DNA of 64,000 bases from Methylobacterium sp. J-078 (GCF_022829285.1 NZ_JAKSYI010000062.1:62001-126000), one strand, 5' to 3'. Positions 29,818-38,697 are shown, counted from the stretch's first letter. Numbers and translations are program-made. The notes: generated by a model not told the origin, from the sequence alone.

Positions 29818-29834
29818 TGCCCTCAGGTAGGGCA
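29818..29834. promoter_or_regulatory. Inverted repeat in xoxF/sensor-kinase divergent region (site 1)
   Basis: TGCCCT-N5-AGGGCA, a perfect 6-bp dyad about 80 bases upstream of the xoxF ATG. The AGGGCA half-site resembles the halves of site 2. Candidate binding site for the adjacent NarL-type regulator. Confidence 0.35.
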
Positions 29835-29851
29835 AGCTCCCCGTCGCTGAT

Positions 29852-29866
29852 TGGGCATTTTGCCTG
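29852..29866. promoter_or_regulatory. Inverted repeat in xoxF/sensor-kinase divergent region (site 2)
   Basis: TGGGCA followed after two bases by TTGCCT: a shorter dyad (GGCA-N3-TGCC core) 18 bases from site 1, with half-sites like those of site 1. Confidence 0.3.
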
Positions 29867-29941
29867 ATCGTGGCCCAGACCCCTTGCCAGCATCCCGCGG
29901 TTGCGTGCCTCCTCTACCCGGGAAGCGAGGAACGTGAGGCC

Positions 29942-31366
29942 ATGAGTCTCTTCATCGGGCTGATCGTCCGGGTCGCCGTCGTGGTCTTCCTCTGCCTGGG
30001 CGTCGCTACGGCTTGGGTCATCGCCGAGGTGCACCATAGCATTCGCGAGGAGACGGCGGCATCGGCCGATCGGGTGGTGCGCGAGGCCCAGGAACTTGCT
30101 TGGCGTGAAATGACGTGGCGCGGCAGCGCCGGGCGCTTTGCCAAGTACGCCTTTCCGGACTGGCGCAGCTCGCACACACTCCGCTTCATCAGCCCCGGGA
30201 ACTGCGTCGCCCTGACTTGGGAAGGCGAGGCGACGCTTCAGCAATGCAGCGGTCTGGAGACTGCCGGCGGACCGGCCCCGGCTTGGTTCGAGGAATTCTA
30301 TCGCGTGGCATTCGGAGCGATCTCGCCGATCCGCCGCGCGGTGATCCTGAATCGCAGGGAGGCAGGGATCGTCGTCACCACGCCCGACCGGGGCGCAGCC
30401 GTTCGCCAGGTCTGGCGCCAAGTGCGGGTACTGATGGCCGCCGCCGCCGCCATGCCCGTCAGCATCACCCTCCTGGCCACGATCGTGATCGGCGCTGCCC
30501 TGCAGCCCGCGCGCATCATCACGCGCAACCTCAGACGGCTGGAGCGAGGCGATCAATTTACCTACCTGCCCCGCTTCCGGGCCGCAGAGTTCGATGGAAT
30601 CGCGTGTGCCGTCAACGCCCTGAGCGAGCGCCTCCAGCACACCACGGCCGAGCGGACCGCACTGACCCGGCGCCTCTTCGCCGTCCAGGAAGCGGAGCGC
30701 CGCGCTCTCGCCCGAGACCTCCACGATGAGTTCGGACAATGTCTCACCGCCACGGGCGCATTGGCGAGTGCGATCGAGGGCGAAGCCAGCGATCGTCCGG
30801 CATTGCGTGACGACGCCCGCGCGATCGGCCGGATCACCCGCCACATGATGGGTACGCTGAAGGGGGCACTCGCACGTCTGCGCCCTCCGGATCTCGATGA
30901 GTTCGGCCTGGAGCACGGACTGCGCCGGCTCGTCTCCACGTGGCAGGGACGAAGCGCGAAGCCCGTGGCCTTTCATCTCAGTGTCATCGGTGACCTCTCC
31001 ACGGTGAGCGGACTGGCCGCGCTCAACGTCTACCGCATCGTTCAGGAGTGCCTGACCAACGCTGTTCGCCATGGGCGGCCGACCCGCGTCGACGTCAGCA
31101 TCATCCGCATTCAGGACACGGTGATGCTCCGGGTCGTGGACGATGGCGGGGGCGACGCGGGGCTTGTCGAGGCCGGAAGTGGCCAGGGCGTCCTCGGTAT
31201 TCGAGAACGGGTCGGGGCTCTCGGAGGGACTTTGAGCATCGAGACTGCGCTCGGCGGCATTCGCATCGCAGCGACGATTCCGTGCTCGCCCAGCGCAGAT
31301 CCACCGCCATTTCTGAGTGAAGGGAAGATCGGTCCAAACCTGGCGTTGACGGAACGCGCCGCATGA
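29942..31366 (+). CDS. NarL-type (HisKA_3) sensor histidine kinase
   Basis: 474 residues. A transmembrane helix at about residues 3-28 and a second near 168-190 enclose a periplasmic sensor segment of about 140 residues with cysteines ([16 protein letters not shown]). A HAMP-like linker, then a HisKA_3 domain (phospho-His in [14 protein letters not shown]) and an ATPase domain ([33 protein letters not shown]) follow. Overlaps the regulator start by 4 bases (ATGA). The divergent xoxF and the resemblance to FlhS/MoxY-type kinases of Paracoccus suggest control of C1 oxidation. The signal is unknown. ATG at 29942 is chosen over the upstream open frame because the first helix begins there and GTGAGG precedes it. 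Confidence 0.88.
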   Translation: MSLFIGLIVRVAVVVFLCLGVATAWVIAEVHHSIREETAASADRVVREAQELAWREMTWRGSAGRFAKYAFPDWRSSHTLRFISPGNCVALTWEGEATLQQCSGLETAGGPAPAWFEEFYRVAFGAISPIRRAVILNRREAGIVVTTPDRGAAVRQVWRQVRVLMAAAAAMPVSITLLATIVIGAALQPARIITRNLRRLERGDQFTYLPRFRAAEFDGIACAVNALSERLQHTTAERTALTRRLFAVQEAERRALARDLHDEFGQCLTATGALASAIEGEASDRPALRDDARAIGRITRHMMGTLKGALARLRPPDLDEFGLEHGLRRLVSTWQGRSAKPVAFHLSVIGDLSTVSGLAALNVYRIVQECLTNAVRHGRPTRVDVSIIRIQDTVMLRVVDDGGGDAGLVEAGSGQGVLGIRERVGALGGTLSIETALGGIRIAATIPCSPSADPPPFLSEGKIGPNLALTERAA

Positions 31367-32022
31367 GTGGGATCGCGATCCTGCTCGTGGATGACCATCC
31401 GGTCATTCGGGAGGGCTATCGCCGCCTGCTGGAGCGTCAACCTGGATATCGCGTCGTCGCCGAGGCCGAGACAGCGGCCGAGGCCTACCGGGCCTACAAG
31501 GCGAGCAGCCCGACGCTGGTGATCATGGATTTGGCGTTGCCGGGTCCGAGCGGGCTCGAGGCGGTCCGGCATATCCGGCAATGGGACCCTTGCGCCCGTA
31601 TCCTGGTGTTCACCATGCATCAGGGGGCGGCGTTTGCCCTGAAGGCATTCGAGGCAGGGGCCTCAGGCTACGTCACCAAGAGCAGTGCGCCCGAGGAACT
31701 GATCCGGTCGGCTGCCCTGGTGGTACGAGGCGATCGAGCCGTCAGCGCCGACATCGCGCAGGAGCTCGCCGCGGAGCGACTGGATGGGAAGCGCTCGATG
31801 CTCGAGGAACTCGCTCCGCGGGAGGTGGAAGTGCTTCAACTCGTGGCTTCCGGCATGAGGACGGAAGCCATTGCCGCGGCGCTCAACCTCAGCCCGAAAA
31901 CCATTCAGAACTACCACTATGGCATCAAGGCGAAACTGGGGGCTCGCAATGATGCCCACCTGGTCTGGCTGGCCATCGACGCGGGGCTCGTCAGGCCGAG
32001 CGGCCCGCACCGTCACACCTGA
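31363..32022 (+). CDS. NarL/FixJ-type response regulator
   Basis: 219 residues. The receiver has [16 protein letters not shown], phospho-acceptor [13 protein letters not shown], and [11 protein letters not shown] containing the conserved Lys. The C-terminal LuxR-type HTH has [20 protein letters not shown] and [20 protein letters not shown]. Translationally coupled to the kinase. Related pairs (MoxYX, FlhSR) and the orphan regulator MxaB control methanol and formaldehyde oxidation genes in methylotrophs, so xoxF is the obvious candidate target. Confidence 0.9.
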   Translation: MSGIAILLVDDHPVIREGYRRLLERQPGYRVVAEAETAAEAYRAYKASSPTLVIMDLALPGPSGLEAVRHIRQWDPCARILVFTMHQGAAFALKAFEAGASGYVTKSSAPEELIRSAALVVRGDRAVSADIAQELAAERLDGKRSMLEELAPREVEVLQLVASGMRTEAIAAALNLSPKTIQNYHYGIKAKLGARNDAHLVWLAIDAGLVRPSGPHRHT

Positions 32023-32105
32023 AGCACCAGCGCGAAACTCCTCATCCCAACCGTAAGGCTGACGGGCGGGTGACGACCCTCCCTCGCCCCTGGACAGGGT
32101 GTCCC

Positions 32106-33401
32106 TCAGCCGAGCTGCGCCAGGGCCTGTTCGACGTCGGCGACGAGGTCCTCGGCGTTCTCCAGGCCGATCGACAGGCGCACCGTCTCGGGGCCGACCT
32201 TGGCGGCGGCCTTGTCGGCGGGGTTGAGCTGGCGGTGGGTGGTGGTGGCCGGGTGGATCGCCAGGGACTTGATCTCGCCGATGTTCACGAGGTGCGAGAT
32301 CAGCTTCAGGCTCATGATGAACCGGACCGCCGCCGCCTCGCCGTCCTTGAGCGCCACGGTGAAGATCGAACCCGGGCCCTGCGGCACGTAGCGGGCGGCC
32401 ATGGCCTCGCCCTCCTGGCCGGGCAGGGCGGGGTAGCTCACCCAGGCCACCGCCGGGTGGTCCTTGAGGAAGGCCGCCACGGTCCGGGCGTTCGAACAGT
32501 GCCGCTCCATCCGCAGCGGCAGGGTCTCGATGCCGGTGAGCGTCAGGAAGGCGTTCATGGGCGACAGGCCGGGGCCGAGTTCGCGCATGCCGAACACCCG
32601 GCAGGCCGCCGCGAAGGCGAAATCCGGAAAGCGCTCGGTGAGGACGAGGCCGTCGTAATCGGCCCAGGGCTCGCTCATCAGGTCGTATCGGCCGGGAACC
32701 GCCGCCCAGTCGAACTTGCCCGCGTCGCAGATCACGCCGCCGATGGTCTGGCCCGAGCCGCCGAGGAACTTCGAGGTGGAGTGGATGACGATGTCGGCCC
32801 CGTGCTCGATCGGCCGGATCAGGGCCGGGGAGGCCAGCGTGTTGTCGACGACGAGCGGCAGCCCGTGCCGGCGCGCCACTTCGGCGATGCCGGCCAGATC
32901 CATCACGGTGGCGCAGGGGTTGACGATCGACTCGCAGACGATCGCCCGCGTCTGCGGGGTGATCGCGGCCTCGAAATCCGCCGGGGTCAGGCCCTTCGTG
33001 AACTGGGGCTTGAGGTCGTAGCGCCCGTCGAGGCGGTTCATCAGGCCGAGCGAGCCGCCGAAAAGCCGCGAGGAGGCGACGTAGGCGTCGCCGCTCTTCA
33101 TCAGGGTCATCAGCACCATGAGCACGGCCGACTGGCCCGAGGCCACCGCCACGGCGGCCTTGGCGCCTTCCAGCGCGGCGACGCGGCGCTCGAGGGCCGC
33201 CACCGTCGGGTTCGACCCGCGCGAGTAGGAGAACCCGGTCCGGCGCATGGCGAAGATGTCGGCCGCCTGCTGGGTGTCCTCGAAGACGAAGCCGTTCGTG
33301 AAGTAGATGGGCTGAATCCGGGCGCCGGTGGCGGGGTCGGGCGCGGCGCCGGCATGGATCGCCTGGGTGGCGAAGCGATGGGTCTGGGTCTCGGTGGCCA
33401 T
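32106..33401 (-). CDS. O-acetylhomoserine/O-succinylhomoserine sulfhydrylase (copy 1)
   Basis: Cys/Met metabolism PLP-dependent enzyme of 431 residues that makes homocysteine (or methionine with methanethiol) from activated homoserine. The PLP lysine is in IHSTSKFLGGSGQ; SYSRGSNPTV and VVDNTLASPALIRP are family motifs. GGGAGG precedes the ATG. Compared with copy 2 at 34130-35410 it shares the overall pattern but differs in many positions, so these are diverged paralogues rather than a recent duplication. Exact acyl donor cannot be told from sequence. Confidence 0.9.
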   Translation of the reverse strand: MATETQTHRFATQAIHAGAAPDPATGARIQPIYFTNGFVFEDTQQAADIFAMRRTGFSYSRGSNPTVAALERRVAALEGAKAAVAVASGQSAVLMVLMTLMKSGDAYVASSRLFGGSLGLMNRLDGRYDLKPQFTKGLTPADFEAAITPQTRAIVCESIVNPCATVMDLAGIAEVARRHGLPLVVDNTLASPALIRPIEHGADIVIHSTSKFLGGSGQTIGGVICDAGKFDWAAVPGRYDLMSEPWADYDGLVLTERFPDFAFAAACRVFGMRELGPGLSPMNAFLTLTGIETLPLRMERHCSNARTVAAFLKDHPAVAWVSYPALPGQEGEAMAARYVPQGPGSIFTVALKDGEAAAVRFIMSLKLISHLVNIGEIKSLAIHPATTTHRQLNPADKAAAKVGPETVRLSIGLENAEDLVADVEQALAQLG

Positions 33402-33437
33402 CGGGGCCTCCCGTCTCTGTGAAGGTCGGGTGAGCGG

Positions 33438-33842
33438 TCAGGCGGCGCGGCGGGCGAAGGCGCGCAGGGTCCGGACCAGGGTCGAGGGCTCGTAGGGCTT
33501 CGGGATGAAGCGCGCCCCGTCGGGCATGTCGTTCGGGCCGGGCGTGCCCATGCCGGAGACGACGAGGACCGGGATGCCCGGCCAGCGATGGGCTACGAGG
33601 CGGGCCAGCGCGAAGCCGTCCATGGAGCCGCGCGGCATGTCGACGTCGGTCATCAGCACGCCGACATCGTCGCGGCTTTCCAGCACCGAGAGGGCGTTGT
33701 CGGCGTGGCTCGCCTCCACCACCTCGAACCCGGCATCCACGAGGGTGTCGGCGGCTTCCATCAGGAGCAGGCCGTCATCCTCGACGAGGAGCACGACGGG
33801 GAGGTCTGTCGACTCGTGGCTGTCTGGCGGGTTCTGCGTCAT
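33438..33842 (-). CDS. Stand-alone CheY-like receiver protein
   Basis: 134 residues consisting of a single receiver domain: LLVEDDGLLLMEAADTLVDAG, phospho-acceptor LMTDVDMPRGSMDG, VVSGMGTPG and conserved Lys in FIPKPYEP. No output domain. The start (MTQNPPDSHES) is an ATG at 33842; the open frame extends upstream without similarity. It lies between the two sulfhydrylase genes on the same strand, 36 bases upstream of copy 1. Single-domain receivers of this type usually serve sensor kinases encoded elsewhere. Confidence 0.85.
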   Translation of the reverse strand: MTQNPPDSHESTDLPVVLLVEDDGLLLMEAADTLVDAGFEVVEASHADNALSVLESRDDVGVLMTDVDMPRGSMDGFALARLVAHRWPGIPVLVVSGMGTPGPNDMPDGARFIPKPYEPSTLVRTLRAFARRAA

Positions 33843-33904
33843 CGACGGCCGGACGATCTCGCGACAGGGGTGAGACGGGGGCCTAGGCCCCGCCGACGGT
33901 GTCG

Positions 33905-34060
33905 TCAATAACGGCCGGTGTCGCGCATTCGTTTCGCCAGGGCCGGACGCCGGCGCGGCAGGGGCGGCGCGCAGGCCACCGCCAGGGCCACCAGGAGGGC
34001 CAGGACGCCGCAGAGCGCCAGGATTTCGTTGACCTGTTCCAACCCGCCCATGGCCGACAT
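33905..34060 (-). CDS. Small single-pass membrane protein, 51 aa
   Basis: A very short gene with a convincing ribosome-binding site: GGAGGG six bases before ATG on the minus strand. It encodes MSAMGGLEQVNEI, then a hydrophobic helix (LALCGVLALLVALAVACA), then a basic tail (PPLPRRRPALAKRMRDTGRY). The predicted topology is periplasmic N-terminus with a positive cytoplasmic tail. Function unknown. It sits between the receiver gene and sulfhydrylase copy 2, all on the minus strand. Confidence 0.6.
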   Translation of the reverse strand: MSAMGGLEQVNEILALCGVLALLVALAVACAPPLPRRRPALAKRMRDTGRY

Positions 34061-34129
34061 CGCACCCTCCGGTGACCGTCCCGCGAGCCTCGCTCCGGCT
34101 TGGTAAAGGAAGCGTTAACACGGGGGCGC

Positions 34130-35410
34130 TCAGGCCTTCAGGGCGGCGTCGAGATCCTCGATGAGATCCTGTGGATCCTCGAGGCCGACGGAGAGGCGCA
34201 CCACCTCCGGCCCGGCCCCGGCGGCGATGCGCTGCGGGTCGGTGAGCTGGCGGTGCGTGGTGGAGGCCGGGTGGATGATCAGCGAACGGGTGTCGCCGAT
34301 ATTGGCCAGGTGCGAGAACAGGGTAAGGTTCGAGACGAGCTTGACGCCGGCCTCGTAGCCGCCCTTGAGGCCGAGGGTGAACACCGCGCCGGCGCCGTTC
34401 GGCGTGTAGCGCTTCGCGAGCTGGTGGTAGCGGTCGGTCTCCAGGCCCGGATAGCTGACCCAGGCCACCGCCGGGTGGTTCTGCAGGAAGGTCGCCACCG
34501 CGAGCGCGTTGTCGCAGTGGCGCTGCATGCGCAAGGGCAGGGTCTCGATGCCGGAGAGCAGCAGGAAGGCGTTGAAGGGCGAGAGCGCCGGCCCGAGGTC
34601 GCGCAGGCCCAGCACCCGCACCGCGATGGCCAGCGCGAAGTTGCCGAAGGTCTCGGCCAGCACCTTGCCGGCATATTCGGGGCGCGGCGCCGACAGCATG
34701 GGGAAGCGCGCGTCCCCCGCCCACGGGAAGGTGCCGCCGTCCACCACGAGGCCGCCGATGGAGTTGCCGTGGCCGCCGAGGAACTTGGTGGCCGAGTGCA
34801 CCACGATGTCGGCCCCGTGCTCGAAGGGGCGGATGAGGTAGGGGCTCGCCATCGTGTTGTCGACGATGAGCGGAATGTTGTGGCGGCGGGCAATCTCCGA
34901 GAGCGCCGCGATGTCGGTGATGACGCCGCCGGGATTCGCGATGGATTCGCAGAAGATCGCCTTGGTGCGCGGCGTGATCGCGGCCTCGAACGAGGCCGGG
35001 TCGTCGGTCTTGGCCCAGACCACGTTCCAGCCGAAGTTCTTGTAGGAATGGTTGAACTGGTTGATCGAGCCGCCGTAGAGCCGGTCGGCGGCGATGAATT
35101 CGTCGCCCGGCTGCATCAGGGCGTGCATCACAAGGAACTCGGCGGCGTGGCCCGAGGCCACCGCGACGGCGGCGGTGCCGCCCTCGAGTGCTGCGACGCG
35201 CTCCTCCAGCACCGCGTTGGTCGGGTTGGTGATGCGCGAGTAGATGTTGCCGAAGGCCTCGAGCCCGAACAGCGAGGCGGCGTGCTCGGCATCGTCGAAC
35301 ACGAACGAGGCGGTCTGGTAGATCGGGGTCGCGCGCGCGCCCGTGGTTGGATCGGGCGCCGCGCCGGCATGGATGGCCCGCGTGTTGAAGCCGGGCAGAC
35401 GATCGGTCAT
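34130..35410 (-). CDS. O-acetylhomoserine sulfhydrylase / aminocarboxypropyltransferase (copy 2)
   Basis: 426-residue Cys/Met metabolism PLP enzyme. It starts [20 protein letters not shown] and has [34 protein letters not shown] and PLP lysine in [12 protein letters not shown]. The pattern fits the MetY group that uses O-acetylhomoserine and sulfide. GGGAGG lies 10 bases upstream of ATG at 35410, and a good promoter lies about 100 bases upstream. The long open frame that continues upstream is not coding. Confidence 0.92.
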   Translation of the reverse strand: MTDRLPGFNTRAIHAGAAPDPTTGARATPIYQTASFVFDDAEHAASLFGLEAFGNIYSRITNPTNAVLEERVAALEGGTAAVAVASGHAAEFLVMHALMQPGDEFIAADRLYGGSINQFNHSYKNFGWNVVWAKTDDPASFEAAITPRTKAIFCESIANPGGVITDIAALSEIARRHNIPLIVDNTMASPYLIRPFEHGADIVVHSATKFLGGHGNSIGGLVVDGGTFPWAGDARFPMLSAPRPEYAGKVLAETFGNFALAIAVRVLGLRDLGPALSPFNAFLLLSGIETLPLRMQRHCDNALAVATFLQNHPAVAWVSYPGLETDRYHQLAKRYTPNGAGAVFTLGLKGGYEAGVKLVSNLTLFSHLANIGDTRSLIIHPASTTHRQLTDPQRIAAGAGPEVVRLSVGLEDPQDLIEDLDAALKA

Positions 35411-35510
35411 CGGAAAAATCCTCCCGGGCCGGCGGGCCCGCAACGCGCGTCTTCTACGCCCGGACCCGGGACGGCGGAAGAGGACGCAATTCGTTGAAAC
35501 GAACGTAGGT

Positions 35511-35539
35511 TCTTTATGACGGACGGGAGAGGGGGTCAA
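35511..35539 (-). promoter_or_regulatory. Promoter of sulfhydrylase copy 2
   Basis: On the minus strand, TTGACC and TAAAGA are separated by exactly 17 bases, about 100 bases upstream of the ATG. The predicted leader contains a TTCGTT-TCAACGAA dyad just after the start site. Confidence 0.6.
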
Positions 35540-35610
35540 GACGGAGGGGACGCAAAGGAAGATCGGGAGCGAATGACCGATGACGTCGTCCACCGACGAT
35601 CGCGCGCATT

Positions 35611-35793
35611 CCCCTCGCCCCGCTTGCGGGGAGAGGGTCACAGGCACCCCGTCGTGCCTGTGACGAGCGGAGCGACGGTGAGGGGGCGATGCCGAACCGA
35701 CCAGATCCGTCGAGGCCCCCTCACCTTCGGCTGCCGCCTTGCCGCGCCGACGACGAGGTCGTCGCGGCCCTCTCCCCGCAAGCGGGGCGAGGG
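35611..35793. repeat. Nested palindromic intergenic element (MITE/BIME-like)
   Basis: The outer arms 35612-35637 and 35768-35793 are perfect 26-bp inverted repeats (each itself a hairpin around CCCCGC-TT-GCGGGG). Inside lie a 10-bp palindrome (TCACAGGCAC and its complement, 35638-35663) and inverted GGTGAGGGGGC / GCCCCCTCACC. It could fold into a multi-stem structure about 180 bases long. Confidence 0.75.
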
Positions 35794-35842
35794 AACTCCT
35801 TTCCCCGAGACCCGGCGCTATCCTGCCGGTCGCGCTTCGGTT

Positions 35843-37168
35843 ATGGCCCCGGCCATGAGCCAGACAGCAACGCGCCAGACAGCGACCCGCCCCACGACCG
35901 CCCCGGAAGCCGTGCCGGCGGCGCGCATCCTCATTGCGAGCTTCGTCGGCACCGCGATCGAGTTCTACGACTTCTACGTCTACGCCACCGCCGCCGCCCT
36001 GGTGATCGGGCCGATCTTCTTCCCGCCCGGCGATCCGGCGGTGCAGACGCTGGCCGCCTTCGCCACCTTCTCCATCGCGTTCATCGCCCGGCCCCTGGGC
36101 GCGGCCTTCTTCGGGCATTTCGGCGACCGGGTCGGCCGCAAGGCCACGCTGGTGGCCTCCCTGATGATCATGGGCCTGTCGACGGTGCTGATCGGCTGCC
36201 TGCCCTCCTATGCCACCGCCGGCTGGTGGGCGCCGCTGGCCTTGTGCGTCCTGCGCTTCGGCCAGGGCGTGGGTTTTGGGGGCGAGTGGGGCGGGGCGGC
36301 GTTGCTGGCGGTGGAGAACGCGCCGCCCGGACGGCGCGCGCTCTACGGTATCTTCCCGCAGCTCGGCGCCCCCGTCGGCTTCATCACGGCGAATCTCGGC
36401 TTCCTGGGGCTGGCGTTGGCGCTCAGCCCCGCCGACTTCCAGGCCTGGGGCTGGCGCATCCCGTTCCTGGCCTCGGCCGCCCTCGTCGGCGTCGGGCTCT
36501 ATGTCCGGCTTAAACTCACCGAGACCCCGGTCTTCAAGGCCGCCCTGGAGAAGGCCGCCCCCGAGCGGGTGCCGCTGGCCGTCATCTTCACGAAGTACAT
36601 CCGCGCGACCCTGCTCGGCACCTTCGCGATGGTGGCCTGCTACGCGGTGTTCTACCTCTCCACCGTGTTCGCCCTCAGCTACGGCGTCTCGACGCTGGGC
36701 TTCACCCGGCCGACCTTCCTGCTCTTCGAGTGCGTGGCCGTGCTGTTCATGGGCCTCGGCATCCCACTCTCGGGCTGGGCCGCCGACCGCTACGGGCGCC
36801 GCCCCGTCCTGCTCTCCGGCCTGATCTTTACAGCAAGCCTCGGCCTCGTGATGGGCCCGATGCTCGGCAGCGGCCAGGGCGGCCTCGTCCTCGGCTTCCT
36901 GTGCCTCGGCCTGTTCGCCATGGGCTGGCTGTTCGGCCCCATGGGCGCGCTGCTGCCCGAACTCTTCCCGACCCGCGTGCGCTACACCGGGGCTTCCGTG
37001 ACCTACAACCTGGCGGGGATCTTGGGGGCCTCCGCCGCGCCGTACCTGGCACAGCGGCTGAGTGAGTGGGGTGGTGTGGGTTGGGTGGGGCTTTATTTGG
37101 CGGTGGCGGCTGGGATTAGTTTTGTGGCTGTTGCGCTGATGTCAGAGACGCGAAGTCAATCTATCTAG
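35843..37168 (+). CDS. MFS transporter, metabolite:proton symporter (MHS) family
   Basis: Inner-membrane secondary transporter of about 441 residues with 12 predicted helices. MHS signatures include GTAIEFYDFYVYATAAALVIG, GHFGDRVGRKATLV, GQGVGFGGEWGGAALLAVE and DRYGRRPVLL. Substrates of the family include citrate, 2-oxoglutarate, proline/betaine and shikimate; the specific one is unknown. The start is either ATG 35843 or 35855, neither with a clear ribosome-binding site. The last 25 or so codons use more T/A, merging into the AT-rich island that begins right after the stop. Confidence 0.88.
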   Translation: MAPAMSQTATRQTATRPTTAPEAVPAARILIASFVGTAIEFYDFYVYATAAALVIGPIFFPPGDPAVQTLAAFATFSIAFIARPLGAAFFGHFGDRVGRKATLVASLMIMGLSTVLIGCLPSYATAGWWAPLALCVLRFGQGVGFGGEWGGAALLAVENAPPGRRALYGIFPQLGAPVGFITANLGFLGLALALSPADFQAWGWRIPFLASAALVGVGLYVRLKLTETPVFKAALEKAAPERVPLAVIFTKYIRATLLGTFAMVACYAVFYLSTVFALSYGVSTLGFTRPTFLLFECVAVLFMGLGIPLSGWAADRYGRRPVLLSGLIFTASLGLVMGPMLGSGQGGLVLGFLCLGLFAMGWLFGPMGALLPELFPTRVRYTGASVTYNLAGILGASAAPYLAQRLSEWGGVGWVGLYLAVAAGISFVAVALMSETRSQSI

Positions 37169-37176
37169 ATCGAATA

Positions 37177-37605
37177 TTAATATGCCATTTCAATCTGGAG
37201 TTCATTTTTTACTGTTTGATTTGAGAGCTCTAGAGGGCAGTACATAAACGATTGAGGAGGTGTAAAAGAAGGCATCGTTAATTTCGGATCTATTGGAATA
37301 GGATATTTTGTTACAGATCCAATGCTTAATGCATATGCTAATTTTCGACTTTTAAAGTAAATATCGTAATTCTCGCGACTGATGCCTGCAAACTGGTGTG
37401 TTTTATCCCAAATTTTATCTGGACTGTCGGACAAAATACTATCGATACGAAATTCTCCAACAATTTTTTGTATTGGCGCGGTCATATAAATAACGACAAT
37501 ATCTACACTTCTATTTGAATGTATTGCTCTGCGGAACTCATACCGTTTCTCGCCCTTTAGTATTTTTTCTGCGAACTCTGGCTTAATCGACAATAATATT
37601 CGCAT
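37177..37605 (-). CDS. ASCH-domain protein in AT-rich island
   Basis: 142 residues. It opens MRILLSIKPEFAEKILKGEK and has the ASCH motif GxKxxExR in GEKRYEFR, followed by strand-rich segments (VDIVVIYMTAPIQKIVGEF, YALSIGSV). ASCH domains are PUA-like folds thought to bind RNA; E. coli YqfB of this fold hydrolyses N4-acetylcytidine. Base composition is far from the genome: the 60 bases at 37321-37380 contain 18 G+C. Its start overlaps the end of the upstream GNAT gene by 23 bases, implying translational coupling. Convergent with the MHS transporter (8 bases between stops). Likely acquired horizontally. Function inferred only from the fold. Confidence 0.82.
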   Translation of the reverse strand: MRILLSIKPEFAEKILKGEKRYEFRRAIHSNRSVDIVVIYMTAPIQKIVGEFRIDSILSDSPDKIWDKTHQFAGISRENYDIYFKSRKLAYALSIGSVTKYPIPIDPKLTMPSFTPPQSFMYCPLELSNQTVKNELQIEMAY

Positions 37606-38626
37606 TTAATACACCAAGATTTGCAAGATGTCGGACTTGATCTTCGGTGAGCTCTCGCAGGTCCCACCGCGGTTGCTCGGTGATACCGACAAGATCCAAC
37701 ATTTTGTCACGTATAACACGTTTAGTAAAAGCTGCGTTATACGTCATGCGAACTATATAGTGCCGATCTGGGTCAGCATAAATTTTCCGCAATTCCGCAA
37801 CAGAAAACACGCTATGTGGAACTGAAAATTTAAGAAACTCGGCTAGATTTGAAAAATCTTTCTTCTTTCTGACTTCTTCTACTACGCAAATTGAAGTTAT
37901 TACTGAACGAAAACGCGCCTGCCCGGGTCTGTCGGTGGTTCGATACATTATGACGATGTCGCCGCGCTTCATACGAGTGAGCGGCATTTTAGCAATATAA
38001 ACTTTATGGATTGTATTAGTATAGCTTATGTCTTGGACCAAATCAGCATCTTCATTATGCAATATTGAGTCTGGGAAAAGTTTTGTATGATATTCTGGAT
38101 ATATTGCCAACAGAAAACATTTGTGCCCCGACAATGCAATATGGGGGTAATCCTTAATTATATCGCCAGAATGTGTGTTCAGCTCTCCGAAAAATACAAT
38201 TTCGCCATCCTTCATACCGCATTTTGAGAATCCGTATCTCTCGAAGAGCTTTATCAGACCTACATGCTTTGGAAATATTGTTACGTAGATTTCACTCACG
38301 CCCTCTGCAATAGCAGTATCGAAAGCTTTCTTTAAAACTCGTTCGCCGAGCTTCGTTCCATGAGCAATGATCTTGAGCGTACCAATCTTCAGCCTTTTAG
38401 CAGCTGCCATAACCGGAACAACATCGCCGACTTCCCCATCTTCTACCTTGAGATAAAGAAAACCACGGATTCCGGGCTTTGATACATTATCAACTACATA
38501 ACAATTTTGATTTAGCTTGCTATTGTACCATGTATTAAATCCAACATAATCTTCTCGAAGAGAGTCAAAAAATTCATCCGAAAGGTCGACGTCCTCGAAT
38601 TTCGCCAGTCTTAGATTATTGAGCAT
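37583..38626 (-). CDS. GNAT acetyltransferase fused to a PUA/EVE-like domain, AT-rich island
   Basis: 347 residues. The N-terminal about 150 residues look like a GNAT N-acetyltransferase (NCYVVDNVSKPGIRGFLYLKV, LKIIAHGTKLGERVLKKAFD acetyl-CoA region, LFERYGFSKCGM). The C-terminal half (from about residue 175) has a PUA/EVE-like pattern (YPEYHTKLFPDSI, IHKVYIAKMPLTRMKRGDIVIMYR, RSVITSICVVEEV). ATG at 38626 with GAGAAG just upstream is preferred to a TTG at 38638. Same anomalous low G+C as its neighbour. With the ASCH gene it forms a compact two-gene cassette. Substrate unknown; a role in RNA or nucleotide modification or phage defence is only a hypothesis. Confidence 0.78.
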   Translation of the reverse strand: MLNNLRLAKFEDVDLSDEFFDSLREDYVGFNTWYNSKLNQNCYVVDNVSKPGIRGFLYLKVEDGEVGDVVPVMAAAKRLKIGTLKIIAHGTKLGERVLKKAFDTAIAEGVSEIYVTIFPKHVGLIKLFERYGFSKCGMKDGEIVFFGELNTHSGDIIKDYPHIALSGHKCFLLAIYPEYHTKLFPDSILHNEDADLVQDISYTNTIHKVYIAKMPLTRMKRGDIVIMYRTTDRPGQARFRSVITSICVVEEVRKKKDFSNLAEFLKFSVPHSVFSVAELRKIYADPDRHYIVRMTYNAAFTKRVIRDKMLDLVGITEQPRWDLRELTEDQVRHLANLGVLNANIIVD

Positions 38627-38669
38627 TTCGCTTCTCAAAAACTCGCGCTCTGAATTCGCTAAGCAGAGA

Positions 38670-38697
38670 AGAATAAAACAAGAACATAAAAATTCAA
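38670..38697 (-). promoter_or_regulatory. Candidate promoter of the GNAT-ASCH cassette
   Basis: TTGAAT and TATTCT on the minus strand with a 16-base spacer, about 45 bases upstream of the GNAT ATG in AT-rich DNA. Confidence 0.4.

Larger units (their letters stand above)
35411..35842. other. Intergenic region metY copy 2 to MHS transporter, 432 bases
   Basis: No gene is supported. It contains the metY copy 2 promoter (35511-35539) and a large nested palindromic element (35611-35793). I looked for a SAM-II-type riboswitch in the leader and found none that I can recognise. Confidence 0.6.

Noticed and set aside
33883-34065. 60-codon minus-strand frame rich in Trp and Arg
   Set aside because: Overlaps the 51-residue frame with a much better ribosome-binding site and membrane-helix pattern.
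35411-35510. SAM-II or similar riboswitch in the leader of sulfhydrylase copy 2
   Set aside because: Alphaproteobacterial met genes often have one, but the conserved SAM-II core was not recognisable; only simple dyads were seen.
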